From an uncultured Paracoccaceae bacterium (lineage in GTDB: Bacteria > Pseudomonadota > Alphaproteobacteria > Rhodobacterales > Rhodobacteraceae), in contig CATOSU010000005.1 in assembly GCA_951812615.1 (NCBI GenBank), forward strand, positions 62,001 through 126,000: a stretch of DNA of 64,000 nucleotides, read 5' to 3'. The notes below the pieces were generated by a model. That model ran no database searches and had not been told where the DNA came from. It saw nothing but the letters and a program-made list of their open reading frames with translations. Positions 25,074 through 32,752 of the stretch are shown piece after piece (position 1 is the stretch's first letter; each line of letters opens with the position of its first letter). The translations under genes and the position numbers were made by a program.

Positions 25074-26567
25074 CTACAAAGATGGCGTCACTGGGTCCAG
25101 CGGATCCCGGTCAGATCGTTTGCGGCTGTCGGTGCATTGGCCCACAGCCCTTCGATCCCCGCCTTGGCCACGGTCAATGCCGCCAGCTGGAACAGATCCG
25201 TTCACGTAGTCGTCAGCGATGATCTGCTGCGCCTGAGCCAACAATTCGGTCCGTTTGTCCGGGTCGGTGGTGGAATTCAGGGTGCCCATCAGCGCCTGAA
25301 AATCCGGATTGTCATACTGGAAGTAGTAATCCGGCCGGGCATAAATGCCGATGTCCATCGGTTCGGTATGACTGACGATGGTCAGACCGAAGTTCTTGCC
25401 GCGGAACACCGTTTCCAGCCACTGCGCCCATTCGACATTGGTGATCTCGGCACGGATGCCGACCTCGGCCAGTTGCGCGGCAATGATCTCTCCGCCGCGG
25501 CGGGCATAGGACGGCGGCGGCAGATGCAGAGTTGTGGCAAACCCGTCAGGGTGTCCGGCTTCGGCCAGCAGTGCCTTGGCTTTTTCCGTATCATGTGCCG
25601 ATTGACCGGTCAGATCAACATAGGCCGGGTTGTGCGGCGCGAAATGCGTTCCGATGGGTGTGCCATAGCCGAACATTGCGCCGTCGATGATGGCCTGCCG
25701 GTCGATGGCATGGGCCACGGCCTGACGAACGCGGACATCGTCAAACGGCGGCATCTTGTTGTTGGTCGACAGGATGGTTTCACCCTCGGTCGAGCCGACC
25801 AGCACCTGAAACCGCGGATCCGCTTCGAACTGCGGCAGGTTTTCGGGCGCGGGGAAGCCGGAGAACACATCAATGTCTTCGGCCATCATCGCGGCGAAGG
25901 CCGCGGTCGGGTCCGAAATGAACTTGAATGTTGCATTGGCGATTGCCGGCTGGTCGCCCCAATAGGCATCGTTGCGCATCAGCTCCACACGGTCGCCCTG
26001 CACCCAGTTCGAAAACTTGTAAGCGCCGGTGCCGACCGGGTTGGTCTTGATGTTCTCGATCGATTCGGGGGCTACGATAACGGCATCGCCCCACGCCAGA
26101 TTGAACAGAAAGTTACCGTTCGGTTCGCCCAGCGTGATCTTGACCGTGTGCGCATCGACAACTTCAACCGATGCGATCCCGGCAAACAGCGCCTTTTGTG
26201 CGTTTGTCGACTCCTCGGCGCGCGCCCGGTCGAGACTGAATTTCACATCTTCGGCATCCATTGCGGACCCGTCGTGAAAGCTGACGCCTTCGCGCAATTT
26301 GAACGTATAGGTCAGCCCGTCATCCGAAACTTCCCAGCTTTCCGCGAGTCCGGGCACGACTGATCCGTCGCCCATGAAACGGGTCAAACCTTCGAAGATA
26401 TTGGTGTAGACTACCGAGTCGATCGCCTGCGCCGCTGCAGAGGTCGGGTCCAGATGCGGCGGTTCCAGCTGCATCGCGATTGTGATGCTGTCCTGCGCCT
26501 GAGCTGCACCCAGCCCGGCGCCGAGCGCCAGAGCGCTGGCAGCAAACAGTTTTGAAATCTGGTTCAT
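25074..26567 (-). CDS. ABC transporter substrate-binding protein, family 5 (peptide type), C-terminal frameshift
   Basis: Periplasmic solute-binding protein with signal peptide (LFAASALALGAGLGAAQAQ) and SBP-bac-5 features: PPHLDPTSAAAQAIDSVVYT, GLAESWEVSDDGLTYTFKLR, VGTGAYKFSNW and VRQAVAHAIDRQ. Start at MNQISKLF has GGGAG five bases upstream. Near 25194-25202, after DDYVNG, the frame shifts: the other frame continues LFQLAALTVAKAG ... LTGIRWTQ and ends with TGA at 25088-25090, like normal family C termini. Read literally the last 40 residues are unrelated and basic. Restored length is about 492-493. It is a good candidate partner for the DppBC/DppDF genes at 19-22.4 kb. Confidence 0.88.
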   Translation of the reverse strand: MNQISKLFAASALALGAGLGAAQAQDSITIAMQLEPPHLDPTSAAAQAIDSVVYTNIFEGLTRFMGDGSVVPGLAESWEVSDDGLTYTFKLREGVSFHDGSAMDAEDVKFSLDRARAEESTNAQKALFAGIASVEVVDAHTVKITLGEPNGNFLFNLAWGDAVIVAPESIENIKTNPVGTGAYKFSNWVQGDRVELMRNDAYWGDQPAIANATFKFISDPTAAFAAMMAEDIDVFSGFPAPENLPQFEADPRFQVLVGSTEGETILSTNNKMPPFDDVRVRQAVAHAIDRQAIIDGAMFGYGTPIGTHFAPHNPAYVDLTGQSAHDTEKAKALLAEAGHPDGFATTLHLPPPSYARRGGEIIAAQLAEVGIRAEITNVEWAQWLETVFRGKNFGLTIVSHTEPMDIGIYARPDYYFQYDNPDFQALMGTLNSTTDPDKRTELLAQAQQIIADDYVNGSVPAGGIDRGQGGDRRAVGQCTDSRKRSDRDPLDPVTPSL

Positions 26568-26872
26568 AAGATACTCCCTTGGTCGGCCCGGTTCCCGGTC
26601 CGCGCCGCTGCCTTCAGTGTTGGCCGAGATCGGACAGGAGACAACCCCCCAAAATCGGCGCAACTGCCGCTCCCTGCCATTCGAAAACAGACACTCTTGG
26701 CGTGCGCTTACATGGCATTGCATCCTGTGATTCGGTTCGGGTCCGGCCGGCTGACATGCCTGCGCGGTCGCGCCGCACCTCTTCGTGTCCTTTGGTCGCG
26801 GAATTGTAGGTTTTACTGACCCGCACCGCAGGTCATAGTGCCGCCAGCGAAATGAGATTTCGGAGCCACCAC
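26568..26872. other. Divergent intergenic region, 305 bp
   Basis: Separates the minus-strand binding-protein gene from the plus-strand cytochrome gene. It contains the GGGAG ribosome-binding site of the first and the CGGAG site of the second. I find no convincing small gene, repeat, strong hairpin or consensus promoter in it; both promoters presumably lie here. Confidence 0.6.
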
Positions 26873-27301
26873 ATGAAACACCTGACTATTGCCGCATTTG
26901 CGGGCCTTTTGGCCGGACCGGTTTTCGCCGACGGTCATGAAACCGGTGACGCAGACAAAGGCAAAAAAGCATTCAACAAATGCAAATCCTGTCACGCGAT
27001 AACCGACGCGGATGGAAACAAGATTGTCAAAGGCGGCAAGACCGGCCCGAACCTCTTTGGTGTGATCGGCAGTCAGATCGCATCGCAGGACTTCAAGTAC
27101 GGCGCTTCGCTCAAAGCCGTTGGCGAAACCGGCGCGGTCTGGGATTTTGACAGCTTCACGGCCTACGTTCAGGACCCGAAAGGGTGGCTGAAGGAAACTC
27201 TGGATGAAACATCGGCCAAGTCGAAAATGTCGTTCAAGCTGAAGAAGGGCGGTGAAGACATTTACGCCTATCTCGTCAGCGTCGCACCGCCGGCCGAATA
27301 A
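26873..27301 (+). CDS. Cytochrome c2-like periplasmic cytochrome
   Basis: Soluble class I c-type cytochrome of 142 residues with a signal peptide (HLTIAAFAGLLAGPVFA) and a single haem site CKSCH (Cys37, Cys40, His41). Axial Met is probably Met119 in AKSKMSFKLKKG. Features such as GKTGPNLFGVIG, DFDSFTAYVQDPKGWLKE and EDIYAYLVSV match the Rhodobacter cytochrome c2/c550 group (cycA-like). It would carry electrons between the bc1 complex and oxidases or a reaction centre. GGAG is eight bases before the ATG at 26873; an upstream in-frame Met would add seven residues ahead of the signal peptide. Confidence 0.92.
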   Translation: MKHLTIAAFAGLLAGPVFADGHETGDADKGKKAFNKCKSCHAITDADGNKIVKGGKTGPNLFGVIGSQIASQDFKYGASLKAVGETGAVWDFDSFTAYVQDPKGWLKETLDETSAKSKMSFKLKKGGEDIYAYLVSVAPPAE

Positions 27302-27368
27302 TCCACCAAAACCACCGGCCCTGGCAGCCTGGACATGCACAGAGGCCGCGCTGCGAGGCGCGGTTCTC

Positions 27369-28376
27369 TTACGTGTTACTGCTGCACCAGCATGGCAGGA
27401 CATCACCGGGTTCCGGCCGGGCTTCGTACGCCGCTCTGGCAATGGCACGGCTCAGGCATACCGCCGACGCATGACAGATCAGAGCAAGCTCGCGTTCGCT
27501 GCTCAGTTCCCGTTCGCCATGGGACACCGCGAACACCAGATCCCCGTCCATCGGCGAATGCGCCGGGACACAGGCCCGGGCAATGCCGTCATGTGCAGCT
27601 GTTGCAACACGCTGGCACTGGGCCTTGGTCAACGCGGCATCGGTCGCCACGATGGCGATGGTCGTGTTTGTCCCTTCAGGCGGCGCTTGCATGGCGCGGG
27701 CCTTGCGGCTGTCCAGTGTCCGGCCCAGCCCGGTTGCCGGATCTGGTCCGACACCCCCGAACTCACCGTCGATCTCGTAGGGTGCGGCCCAGAAATGACG
27801 GTCGCCCGGGGTTGTTACGCTGCCCATGGGGTTGGCGGCAACCAATGCCCCGACAGTCACACCGTCCGGCATGACCAGAGAAGCAGAACCAAGCCCGCCT
27901 TTCAGCATCGCCGTGAGTGCCCCGGTTCCGGCGCCTTCGCTGCCAATTGCAAACCCGGCACCTGCGGCGTCGAAAGCAGCCCGGCCCAAACGCCGATAAG
28001 GGTTCTCGGACCAGTCCTTTTGCCCACCGTTCAACAAGTCGAAGATGATCGCGCCCGGCACGATCGGGATCACGGCTGACAGAGCTTGAAATCCCCTCCC
28101 CTGAGATCGCAGCCCATCCATAACGCCGGAACAGGCATCGAGCCCGTATGCCGAACCCCCCGACAGCACCAGCGCATCGACCGCCGCCACTGACTTGTCC
28201 GGGGCCAGAAGATCGGTTTCCTTCGTGCCCGGCGCCCCGCCCATCACATGGACCGAAGCGACAAATCGCGAGGTTGCCGTTAAAACTGTCACGCCGCTTT
28301 TCAGCGTGTCGTCCCGTGCATTCCCGACCAACAGGCCGGGAACATCGGTAATCAGGTTCCGCGAACCGGGAGTCAT
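27369..28376 (-). CDS. P1-family peptidase (DmpA/L-aminopeptidase-like)
   Basis: N-terminal-nucleophile hydrolase of the DmpA/S58 family, about 335 residues, autocleaved to form an active alpha/beta enzyme. Seen: NLITDVPGLLVGNA at the start, VLSGGSAYGLDA, and the cleavage-site region VGALVAANPMGSV; GTNTTIAIVATDAALTKAQC and CVPAHSPMDGDLVFAVS follow. The Met of MTPGSRNL is favoured because GAGGA lies ten bases upstream, just past the cupin stop; an in-frame GTG 54 bases earlier would overlap the cupin. Substrate of such peptidases varies (D/L-aminopeptides, beta-peptides). Confidence 0.9.
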   Translation of the reverse strand: MTPGSRNLITDVPGLLVGNARDDTLKSGVTVLTATSRFVASVHVMGGAPGTKETDLLAPDKSVAAVDALVLSGGSAYGLDACSGVMDGLRSQGRGFQALSAVIPIVPGAIIFDLLNGGQKDWSENPYRRLGRAAFDAAGAGFAIGSEGAGTGALTAMLKGGLGSASLVMPDGVTVGALVAANPMGSVTTPGDRHFWAAPYEIDGEFGGVGPDPATGLGRTLDSRKARAMQAPPEGTNTTIAIVATDAALTKAQCQRVATAAHDGIARACVPAHSPMDGDLVFAVSHGERELSSERELALICHASAVCLSRAIARAAYEARPEPGDVLPCWCSSNT

Positions 28377-28392
28377 GCGGTGATAATCCTCG

Positions 28393-28743
28393 TCAGATGC
28401 GCGGTTTAGCGGCCGCGGTTGCTGGGTCACCGGTGTTCGGAACGCCCTTGGGCTCGATCAAAAGCACTTTGCATTCCTGTTCCGATCGGGGCCGGTGCAC
28501 GTCACCCCGGGGCACGATGAACAGCTCACCCGGACCTACCACAGTGGAGGTTTCACCGACGTCCATGATCATCTCGCCCTCCAGAACAAGGAAGAAATCA
28601 TCGGTTTCCGCGTGGCTGTGAAACGGGAATTCCCCTTGGAATTTCACCACCATCACGTCGTTGTCGTTGTAATCCGCGACCACATGCGGATCCCAGTGGG
28701 TCTCGAACTGCGCCAGCTTTTCCGCAAGCGTGACCTTGGGCAT
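28393..28743 (-). CDS. Cupin-domain protein
   Basis: Single-domain cupin of 116 residues. Motif 1 is FPFHSHAETDDFFLVLEGEM (two His, a Glu), motif 2 is GPGELFIVPRGDVHRPRS. Likely binds a divalent metal; role unknown, perhaps an isomerase or dioxygenase-like accessory. Starts at MPKVTLAE: its ATG shares a base with the SDR stop (TGATG), so it is coupled to the SDR; the P1 peptidase follows 16 bases later. Confidence 0.88.
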   Translation of the reverse strand: MPKVTLAEKLAQFETHWDPHVVADYNDNDVMVVKFQGEFPFHSHAETDDFFLVLEGEMIMDVGETSTVVGPGELFIVPRGDVHRPRSEQECKVLLIEPKGVPNTGDPATAAAKPRI

Positions 28744-29489
28744 CAGATGCACCGCCCGCCATCGACTTCCATCGCTACGCCGGTGACCATGCTGGCCTCG
28801 TCCGAGCACAGGTAGCAGGCTGCGTTGCCCATGTCTTCGGGCGTGGAAAACCGGCCGATCGGGATGGTCGACAGGAATTTAGCCCGCATTTCCGGTGTGT
28901 CCTGCCCCATGAAGGAGGCCAGCAGTGGCGTTTCACCCGCGACCGGGCACAAAGCGTTCACGCGCACGCCGGATGGCGCCAGTTCAACCGCCATCGCCTT
29001 GGTCGCGGTAATCATCCAGCCCTTGGAGGCATTGTACCAGTTCAGATTCGGGCGCGGTGACAGCCCGGCGGTAGAGGCGATGTTCAGGATCGCGCCGGTG
29101 CCACGTGCCTTCATCTCAGGTACAAGGCTGCGCGCGGTCAGGTAAACGGATTTCATGTTTACGGCAGAGACCCGGTCAAACTCGTCTTCCTCGACCTCTT
29201 CCATAGGCTTTGGCAAATGCGTGATCCCGGCATTGTTCACCAGGACATCGACATGTCCGAAAGCCGAAAGCGCGGCCTCGGCCAAAATCCCGACCGACCC
29301 GCTGTCGGCAACATCCACAGTCTGCGCTATTGCAGCGTTGCCGATTTCCTCGGCCATGGCCATCGCTGCCCCGGCGTTGATGTCGGCGATCATGACCCGG
29401 GCGCCTTCGGCCACGAACTTGCGGACGATCCCGGCGCCAAAGCCCGAGGCCCCGCCGGTCACAATGGCCGATTTTCCGTTCAGTCTCAT
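28743..29489 (-). CDS. SDR-family oxidoreductase
   Basis: Classical short-chain dehydrogenase of 248 residues: cofactor motif TGGASGFGAG, NNAG, the catalytic Ser/Tyr/Lys in IASTAGLSPRPNLNWYNASK, and C-terminal YLCSDEASMVTGVAMEVDGG. The acidic residue in MIADIN suggests NAD(H) preference. GGGAG lies seven bases before the ATG at 29489. First gene of an SDR-cupin-P1 peptidase set; the physiological substrate is unknown. Confidence 0.92.
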   Translation of the reverse strand: MRLNGKSAIVTGGASGFGAGIVRKFVAEGARVMIADINAGAAMAMAEEIGNAAIAQTVDVADSGSVGILAEAALSAFGHVDVLVNNAGITHLPKPMEEVEEDEFDRVSAVNMKSVYLTARSLVPEMKARGTGAILNIASTAGLSPRPNLNWYNASKGWMITATKAMAVELAPSGVRVNALCPVAGETPLLASFMGQDTPEMRAKFLSTIPIGRFSTPEDMGNAACYLCSDEASMVTGVAMEVDGGRCI

Positions 29490-29599
29490 ACCCGTCTCCC
29501 GCTGTTCCGGGCGGAGCCTAGGCCCGTACCGGAGCGGCGGCAAGAGCATCCGGCACGGTGACGCACTTCGAAACAGGTGTCGGTTTTTCGGACGTGGAT

Positions 29600-30022
29600 C
29601 TAGCTGTCGTCGATGACACGCCCGCGTGTCGCCTTCACGGCGCCGCGCGCTTTCTTGGCGTCCAGCCGCCGCCGGATCGAGCCCTTGGTCGGTTTCGTCC
29701 GGACCCGTCGCTTGGGTGCGACCAGCGCCTTGCGGATCAATTCGATCAGCCTGTCACGGGCAATCTCGCGGTTGCGGACCTGTGACCGGGTTTCGTCGCA
29801 CTGGATGACGATTGCGCCTTCGTTGGTCCACCGCCGCCCGGCCAATCGCCGTAATCGCGCCTTGACCGCGGGGGTCAAGGCCGGCGATCGCTCTGCTTCA
29901 AAGCGCAGTTCCACCGCCGAAGCGACCTTGTTCACGTTTTGCCCGCCGGGTCCCGAGGCGCGAACGAACTGTTCGGTCAGTTCCCAGTCCTGGATGAGTA
30001 TGTCGTTTGAAACGTGAAGCAT
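29600..30022 (-). CDS. arfB: Peptide-chain-release-factor-like ribosome rescue protein
   Basis: Peptidyl-tRNA hydrolase of 140 residues that frees stalled ribosomes independently of a stop codon. The catalytic GGQ is residues 26-28 within ASGPGGQNVNKV. The C-terminal tail is strongly basic (KPTKGSIRRRLDAKKARG), matching the mRNA-channel-binding tail of ArfB/YaeJ. Length fits ArfB rather than full release factors, and no codon-recognition domain is present. A terminator lies immediately upstream, so it is transcribed independently. Confidence 0.93.
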   Translation of the reverse strand: MLHVSNDILIQDWELTEQFVRASGPGGQNVNKVASAVELRFEAERSPALTPAVKARLRRLAGRRWTNEGAIVIQCDETRSQVRNREIARDRLIELIRKALVAPKRRVRTKPTKGSIRRRLDAKKARGAVKATRGRVIDDS

Positions 30023-30055
30023 GCCATTTCATAGTCTGTTCACAGGGCAAACGAA

Positions 30056-30081
30056 AAGGGCCGCCAGCTTGGGCGGCCCTT
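30056..30081 (-). terminator. Rho-independent terminator after the 18-codon sORF
   Basis: Perfect 10-bp stem (AAGGGCCGCC / GGCGGCCCTT) around a 6-base loop. On the minus strand it is followed by TTTTCG. It closes the transcript containing the small ORF at 30157-30213 and insulates arfB. Confidence 0.85.
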
Positions 30082-30156
30082 CGAAAGCGTTTTTGGAGGC
30101 GGGTCGGTCAGACCTCACCGGTCATCCGGGCGGCACCAGCGCCGCCAAGGGTTGCC

Positions 30157-30213
30157 TCAGCGGGCGACCTCCCGAATTGTTCCGACACCTCGCTCCAATA
30201 CCTTTCTTGACAC
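30157..30213 (-). CDS. 18-codon small ORF with extended Shine-Dalgarno
   Basis: GTG-started sORF encoding MSRKVLERGVGTIREVAR, a basic amphipathic peptide. Directly upstream on the minus strand, 30229-30214 reads AAAAGGAGGTGATCCA, complementary to essentially the whole 3' tail of 16S rRNA, with the GGAGG core seven bases before GTG. After the stop come two small GC-rich inverted repeats and then a strong terminator. An inverted repeat (CAGGTTC/GAACCTG) lies upstream near 30244-30268. I do not recognise the peptide. It could be a real small protein, a leader peptide or the coding part of a small regulatory RNA. Confidence 0.55.
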   Translation of the reverse strand: MSRKVLERGVGTIREVAR

Positions 30214-30243
30214 TGGATCACCTCCTTTTCCGTTGTTGAACTC

Positions 30244-30268
30244 AGGTTCAGCGTTGCACCGAACCTGC
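30244..30268. other. Inverted repeat upstream of the 18-codon sORF
   Basis: CAGGTTC and GAACCTG form a 7-bp stem, extendable by a G-C pair past one mismatch, with an interior of 11 bases. It may be the terminator of the queuosine-precursor transporter (no U-run visible), a 5'-UTR structure of the sORF, or a regulator site. Confidence 0.35.
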
Positions 30269-30288
30269 CTCACAGCAAGAAAATTCGG

Positions 30289-30924
30289 TCAGACGGCGGG
30301 TACCCGCCCGGTAATTGCCCGAAAAGGCACCAGTGCGATCAACGCGATTGCCAGTTTGACCAGCCAGTCCGCCACGGCCAACGTGATCCAAAGTGGGACC
30401 GGTGCGCCGACGGTCAGGAATGGTACCGGATCCCAGGCCCAGCTGATGGCTTCATTGGCACTGTCGGAAAAGGGCACGAAGGCCGCAAAGGCGATGGTGA
30501 AAAACAGCGCGGTATCAACCGCTGATCCGACGACCGTCGACACCAGTGGTGCACGCCACCACGATCCGTCACGCAGCCGGTCGAAAATTGATACATCCAG
30601 CATCTGGGCTGTAAAAAATGCGATGCCGGATCCGACCGCGACGCGCAACGGCACGGCGGCATACTCAAACCCGTCGCCTTGCAGCATGATGCGGCTGCCG
30701 ATCAGCGAACAGATCACACCGACAGCGAAACCAGCGATCACCACACGGCGGGCGGCGGCCACGCCATAGACACGGTTCATTACGTCGGTCACCAGAAAGG
30801 CGAACGGATAGGTAAACGCACCCCAGGTCAGCAGCCCGTCCAGCAACAGGAACTGCACCAGAATGTTGGAGGCCACGACGATCGCGGCCATGGCCAGAAT
30901 GCCCGGCAGGTAGGTTCGAATCAT
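30289..30924 (-). CDS. Queuosine precursor transporter (VUT/YhhQ family)
   Basis: Inner-membrane protein of 211 residues with about six hydrophobic helices (LPGILAMAAIVVASNILVQF; TYPFAFLVTDVMNRVYG; VVIAGFAVGVICSLIGSRIM). The TYPFAFLVTDVMNRVYG segment is characteristic of the putative vitamin-uptake (VUT) family, whose members import the queuosine precursors queuine or preQ1. Start at MIRTYLPG; longer in-frame readings lack membrane character. I looked for a preQ1 riboswitch in the 64-bp leader and did not find one. Confidence 0.85.
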   Translation of the reverse strand: MIRTYLPGILAMAAIVVASNILVQFLLLDGLLTWGAFTYPFAFLVTDVMNRVYGVAAARRVVIAGFAVGVICSLIGSRIMLQGDGFEYAAVPLRVAVGSGIAFFTAQMLDVSIFDRLRDGSWWRAPLVSTVVGSAVDTALFFTIAFAAFVPFSDSANEAISWAWDPVPFLTVGAPVPLWITLAVADWLVKLAIALIALVPFRAITGRVPAV

Positions 30925-30961
30925 GAATTCATTACCCGTTTTTTCAAGGTTGCGGCGACTT

Positions 30962-30980
30962 GGCCTGCCATGTGCAGGCC
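30962..30980 (-). terminator. Weak terminator-like hairpin
   Basis: GGCCTGC / GCAGGCC 7-bp stem with a 5-base loop, 8 bp past the stop of the phytase-like gene. There is no U-run, so it could equally be part of the leader of the transporter gene that follows. Confidence 0.4.
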
Positions 30981-30988
30981 CGGGGCGT

Positions 30989-31891
30989 CTAATGCGTTGC
31001 GTCGCGCATTGCAAGCGCCGGCAGGGCATATTCGACGATCTCGGTGCGCAGCAGATCCATGAAATTGTCGTCCGACACCATCGTCAGCCGGATACGGCCC
31101 TGTTCGTCCTGCCATACGGACAGACCTTCCAGGTTGCCGTGGGTCAGGTAAAAGGTTTCCAAGTGCAACCGTTCGTCATCGGCCCGGTCCCGCGCCACGT
31201 CCCAACTGCGCACCCGTGACCGGAAGCCCAGCCCGGCGGCGTCCCGTTCCAGAACGTAGAGCCGACCGTCAGGACCGAAATCGGCACCTACGGGCAGAAA
31301 AGTTCCTGCCCGGGGCAGGTCGAACACCGGGCGCCACGTGCCGCGGACGTGTCGATACACGGGGAACGGGCCGTTCGTTGTCGGGGCATTCTCGGGGATG
31401 GTCAGCAACCGGCCTTGCGAGTCCACAGCCAATGCCTCGAGCGTGCTGTTTTCGTGCAGATCCAGAAAAGCCGGGATTTCGTGCAGGATCCGGGGTTTTG
31501 CGCCGGAGCGGTCGTAACATCCTGTCTGGTGCGTATGCTCGAACGAGATGCAGAATGATCCGTCGCGCCGCAGCGCGATCCCTTCGGAATCGCGATATCT
31601 GCCTGTCAGCGGGTCCTTTTTGGATCGTTTCAGTTTGGTACGGGAACCGAGCCTGATGGCTGAAATCTTCTCCTCTTCACGAAGGATCTGACCCTGCACA
31701 AGAGACCCGCGGTCGGTCACGGCCAAAAATGTCCCGCCATCCGCCGAAACCTCAATGCCGGAAAAGCCGCCGAACCATCTGGCGTCGGCGTCCCACCGGA
31801 ATGACCCGACCAGCACCGCCCCCGGGCCGGTGGCCGGGAGCGAAACAGGCAGGAGAAACAGGATCAGGGCGATTGCAGAACGGATACGCAT
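30989..31891 (-). CDS. Secreted phytase-like esterase-domain protein
   Basis: Protein of 300 residues with an N-terminal signal peptide (IALILFLLPVSLPATG) and a beta-propeller-like region of the phytase-like/esterase-like family: FGGFSGIEVSADGGTFLAVT, DSEGIALRRDGSFCISFEH, LEALAVDSQGRLLTIPE and FGPDGRLYVLERD. Expected in the periplasm. The family includes predicted phosphoesterases, but few members are characterised, so substrate is open. Its first 28 bases overlap the end of mepA on the same strand, so the two are likely co-transcribed. Confidence 0.82.
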   Translation of the reverse strand: MRIRSAIALILFLLPVSLPATGPGAVLVGSFRWDADARWFGGFSGIEVSADGGTFLAVTDRGSLVQGQILREEEKISAIRLGSRTKLKRSKKDPLTGRYRDSEGIALRRDGSFCISFEHTHQTGCYDRSGAKPRILHEIPAFLDLHENSTLEALAVDSQGRLLTIPENAPTTNGPFPVYRHVRGTWRPVFDLPRAGTFLPVGADFGPDGRLYVLERDAAGLGFRSRVRSWDVARDRADDERLHLETFYLTHGNLEGLSVWQDEQGRIRLTMVSDDNFMDLLRTEIVEYALPALAMRDATH

Positions 31892-32751
31892 TGCTGGGGC
31901 AGGTCGGCCAGCACGTATTCACGCCTGGTCTTGGGCTTCGGTTTAGTTTTCTTGGCGTTGGGGTCGGGCTTCTTCGCCTGTCCCGGGTTGAGGATGTTGT
32001 TTACCCATTCCCGCGCCTCGTCACAACCGTCGCCCTTCGGTGGTGGGGATTGGTTCACACAGTTCCTGTTTCCCTTGGGACAGGCCAGCCGGACATGAAA
32101 GTGATAGTGATGCCCCCACCATGGCCGGATTTTGCGCAGGTACTTGCGGTTGCCCTTTTCGTCGTTGCACATCTGTACCTTGGCGCCGGGAAACACGAAA
32201 ATCCGCGCGACCCGCCGGTCCTTGGCGGCCTGTTTGATGATCCGGTGATGCGCCCGGCTCCAGTTGTCATTCACATAGGCCCCGTTGGACCGGCGCAGCG
32301 AGATCGACGAAATGTTCTCGCGTTTCTGTCGGCTCAGGTTGACGCGCGAGGCCGGCAGCATCCAGACGTCGATATCGAGCCCGATCTGATGGCTGCGGTG
32401 GCCCGACAGCATCGGTCCGCCCCGGGGCTGGCTGATATCTCCGATATAAAGCCCCTTCCATCCGGGTTGCTTCGCTGCGAAGGCGCTCAGTTTCTCGATG
32501 AATTCGATGGTGTGGGGATGGCCCCAGTTGCGGTTTCGGCTCAGCCGCATCGCCTGCCATGTCGGCCCGGTTTCCGGCAACTGCACAGACCCTGCGGCGC
32601 AACCCTTGGAATAGCTTCCATAGACGGCAGGTTTCTGACGGGACGCCTCCGCCTTGGCCCCGAACAGCTGTTTTGCCAGTGTCTCGGCCGATTCCTGACC
32701 CGCCAAAGCACACAGCGCGCCAATTCCCAGAAACGCAAACAGCCTTATCAA
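31864..32751 (-). CDS. mepA: Penicillin-insensitive murein endopeptidase
   Basis: Periplasmic M74 metallopeptidase of 295 residues that cleaves D-Ala-meso-DAP cross-links. Zinc-site motifs are visible: SGHRSHQIGLDIDVWM and WWGHHYHFHVRLACP; SYSKGCAAGSVQLP is also family-typical. The N terminus has a hydrophobic segment (LFAFLGIGALCALAG). A Lys/Pro-rich stretch near the C terminus (AKKPDPNAKKTKPKPKTRRE) may bind the wall. Start is TTG with AAGGAG upstream, one base past the MFS stop; no better start is available. Confidence 0.93.
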   Translation of the reverse strand: MIRLFAFLGIGALCALAGQESAETLAKQLFGAKAEASRQKPAVYGSYSKGCAAGSVQLPETGPTWQAMRLSRNRNWGHPHTIEFIEKLSAFAAKQPGWKGLYIGDISQPRGGPMLSGHRSHQIGLDIDVWMLPASRVNLSRQKRENISSISLRRSNGAYVNDNWSRAHHRIIKQAAKDRRVARIFVFPGAKVQMCNDEKGNRKYLRKIRPWWGHHYHFHVRLACPKGNRNCVNQSPPPKGDGCDEAREWVNNILNPGQAKKPDPNAKKTKPKPKTRREYVLADLPQQCVSVLQSP

Positions 32752-32752
32752 C

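Noticed and set aside
30214-30229. Sequence TGGATCACCTCCTTTT like the 3' end of a 16S rRNA gene on the plus strand
   Set aside because: The upstream bases do not match 16S rRNA; the identity is limited to the anti-Shine-Dalgarno tail and is explained by an extended Shine-Dalgarno on the minus strand.
30913-30922. GGTTCGAATC resembling a tRNA T-arm
   Set aside because: No acceptor stem or other arms surround it; it encodes the MIRTY start of the queuosine-precursor transporter on the minus strand.
30925-30988. Possible preQ1 riboswitch before the queuosine-precursor transporter
   Set aside because: The leader is 64 bp and shows only a GGCCTGC/GCAGGCC hairpin; the A-rich tail and conserved core of a preQ1 aptamer are not visible.
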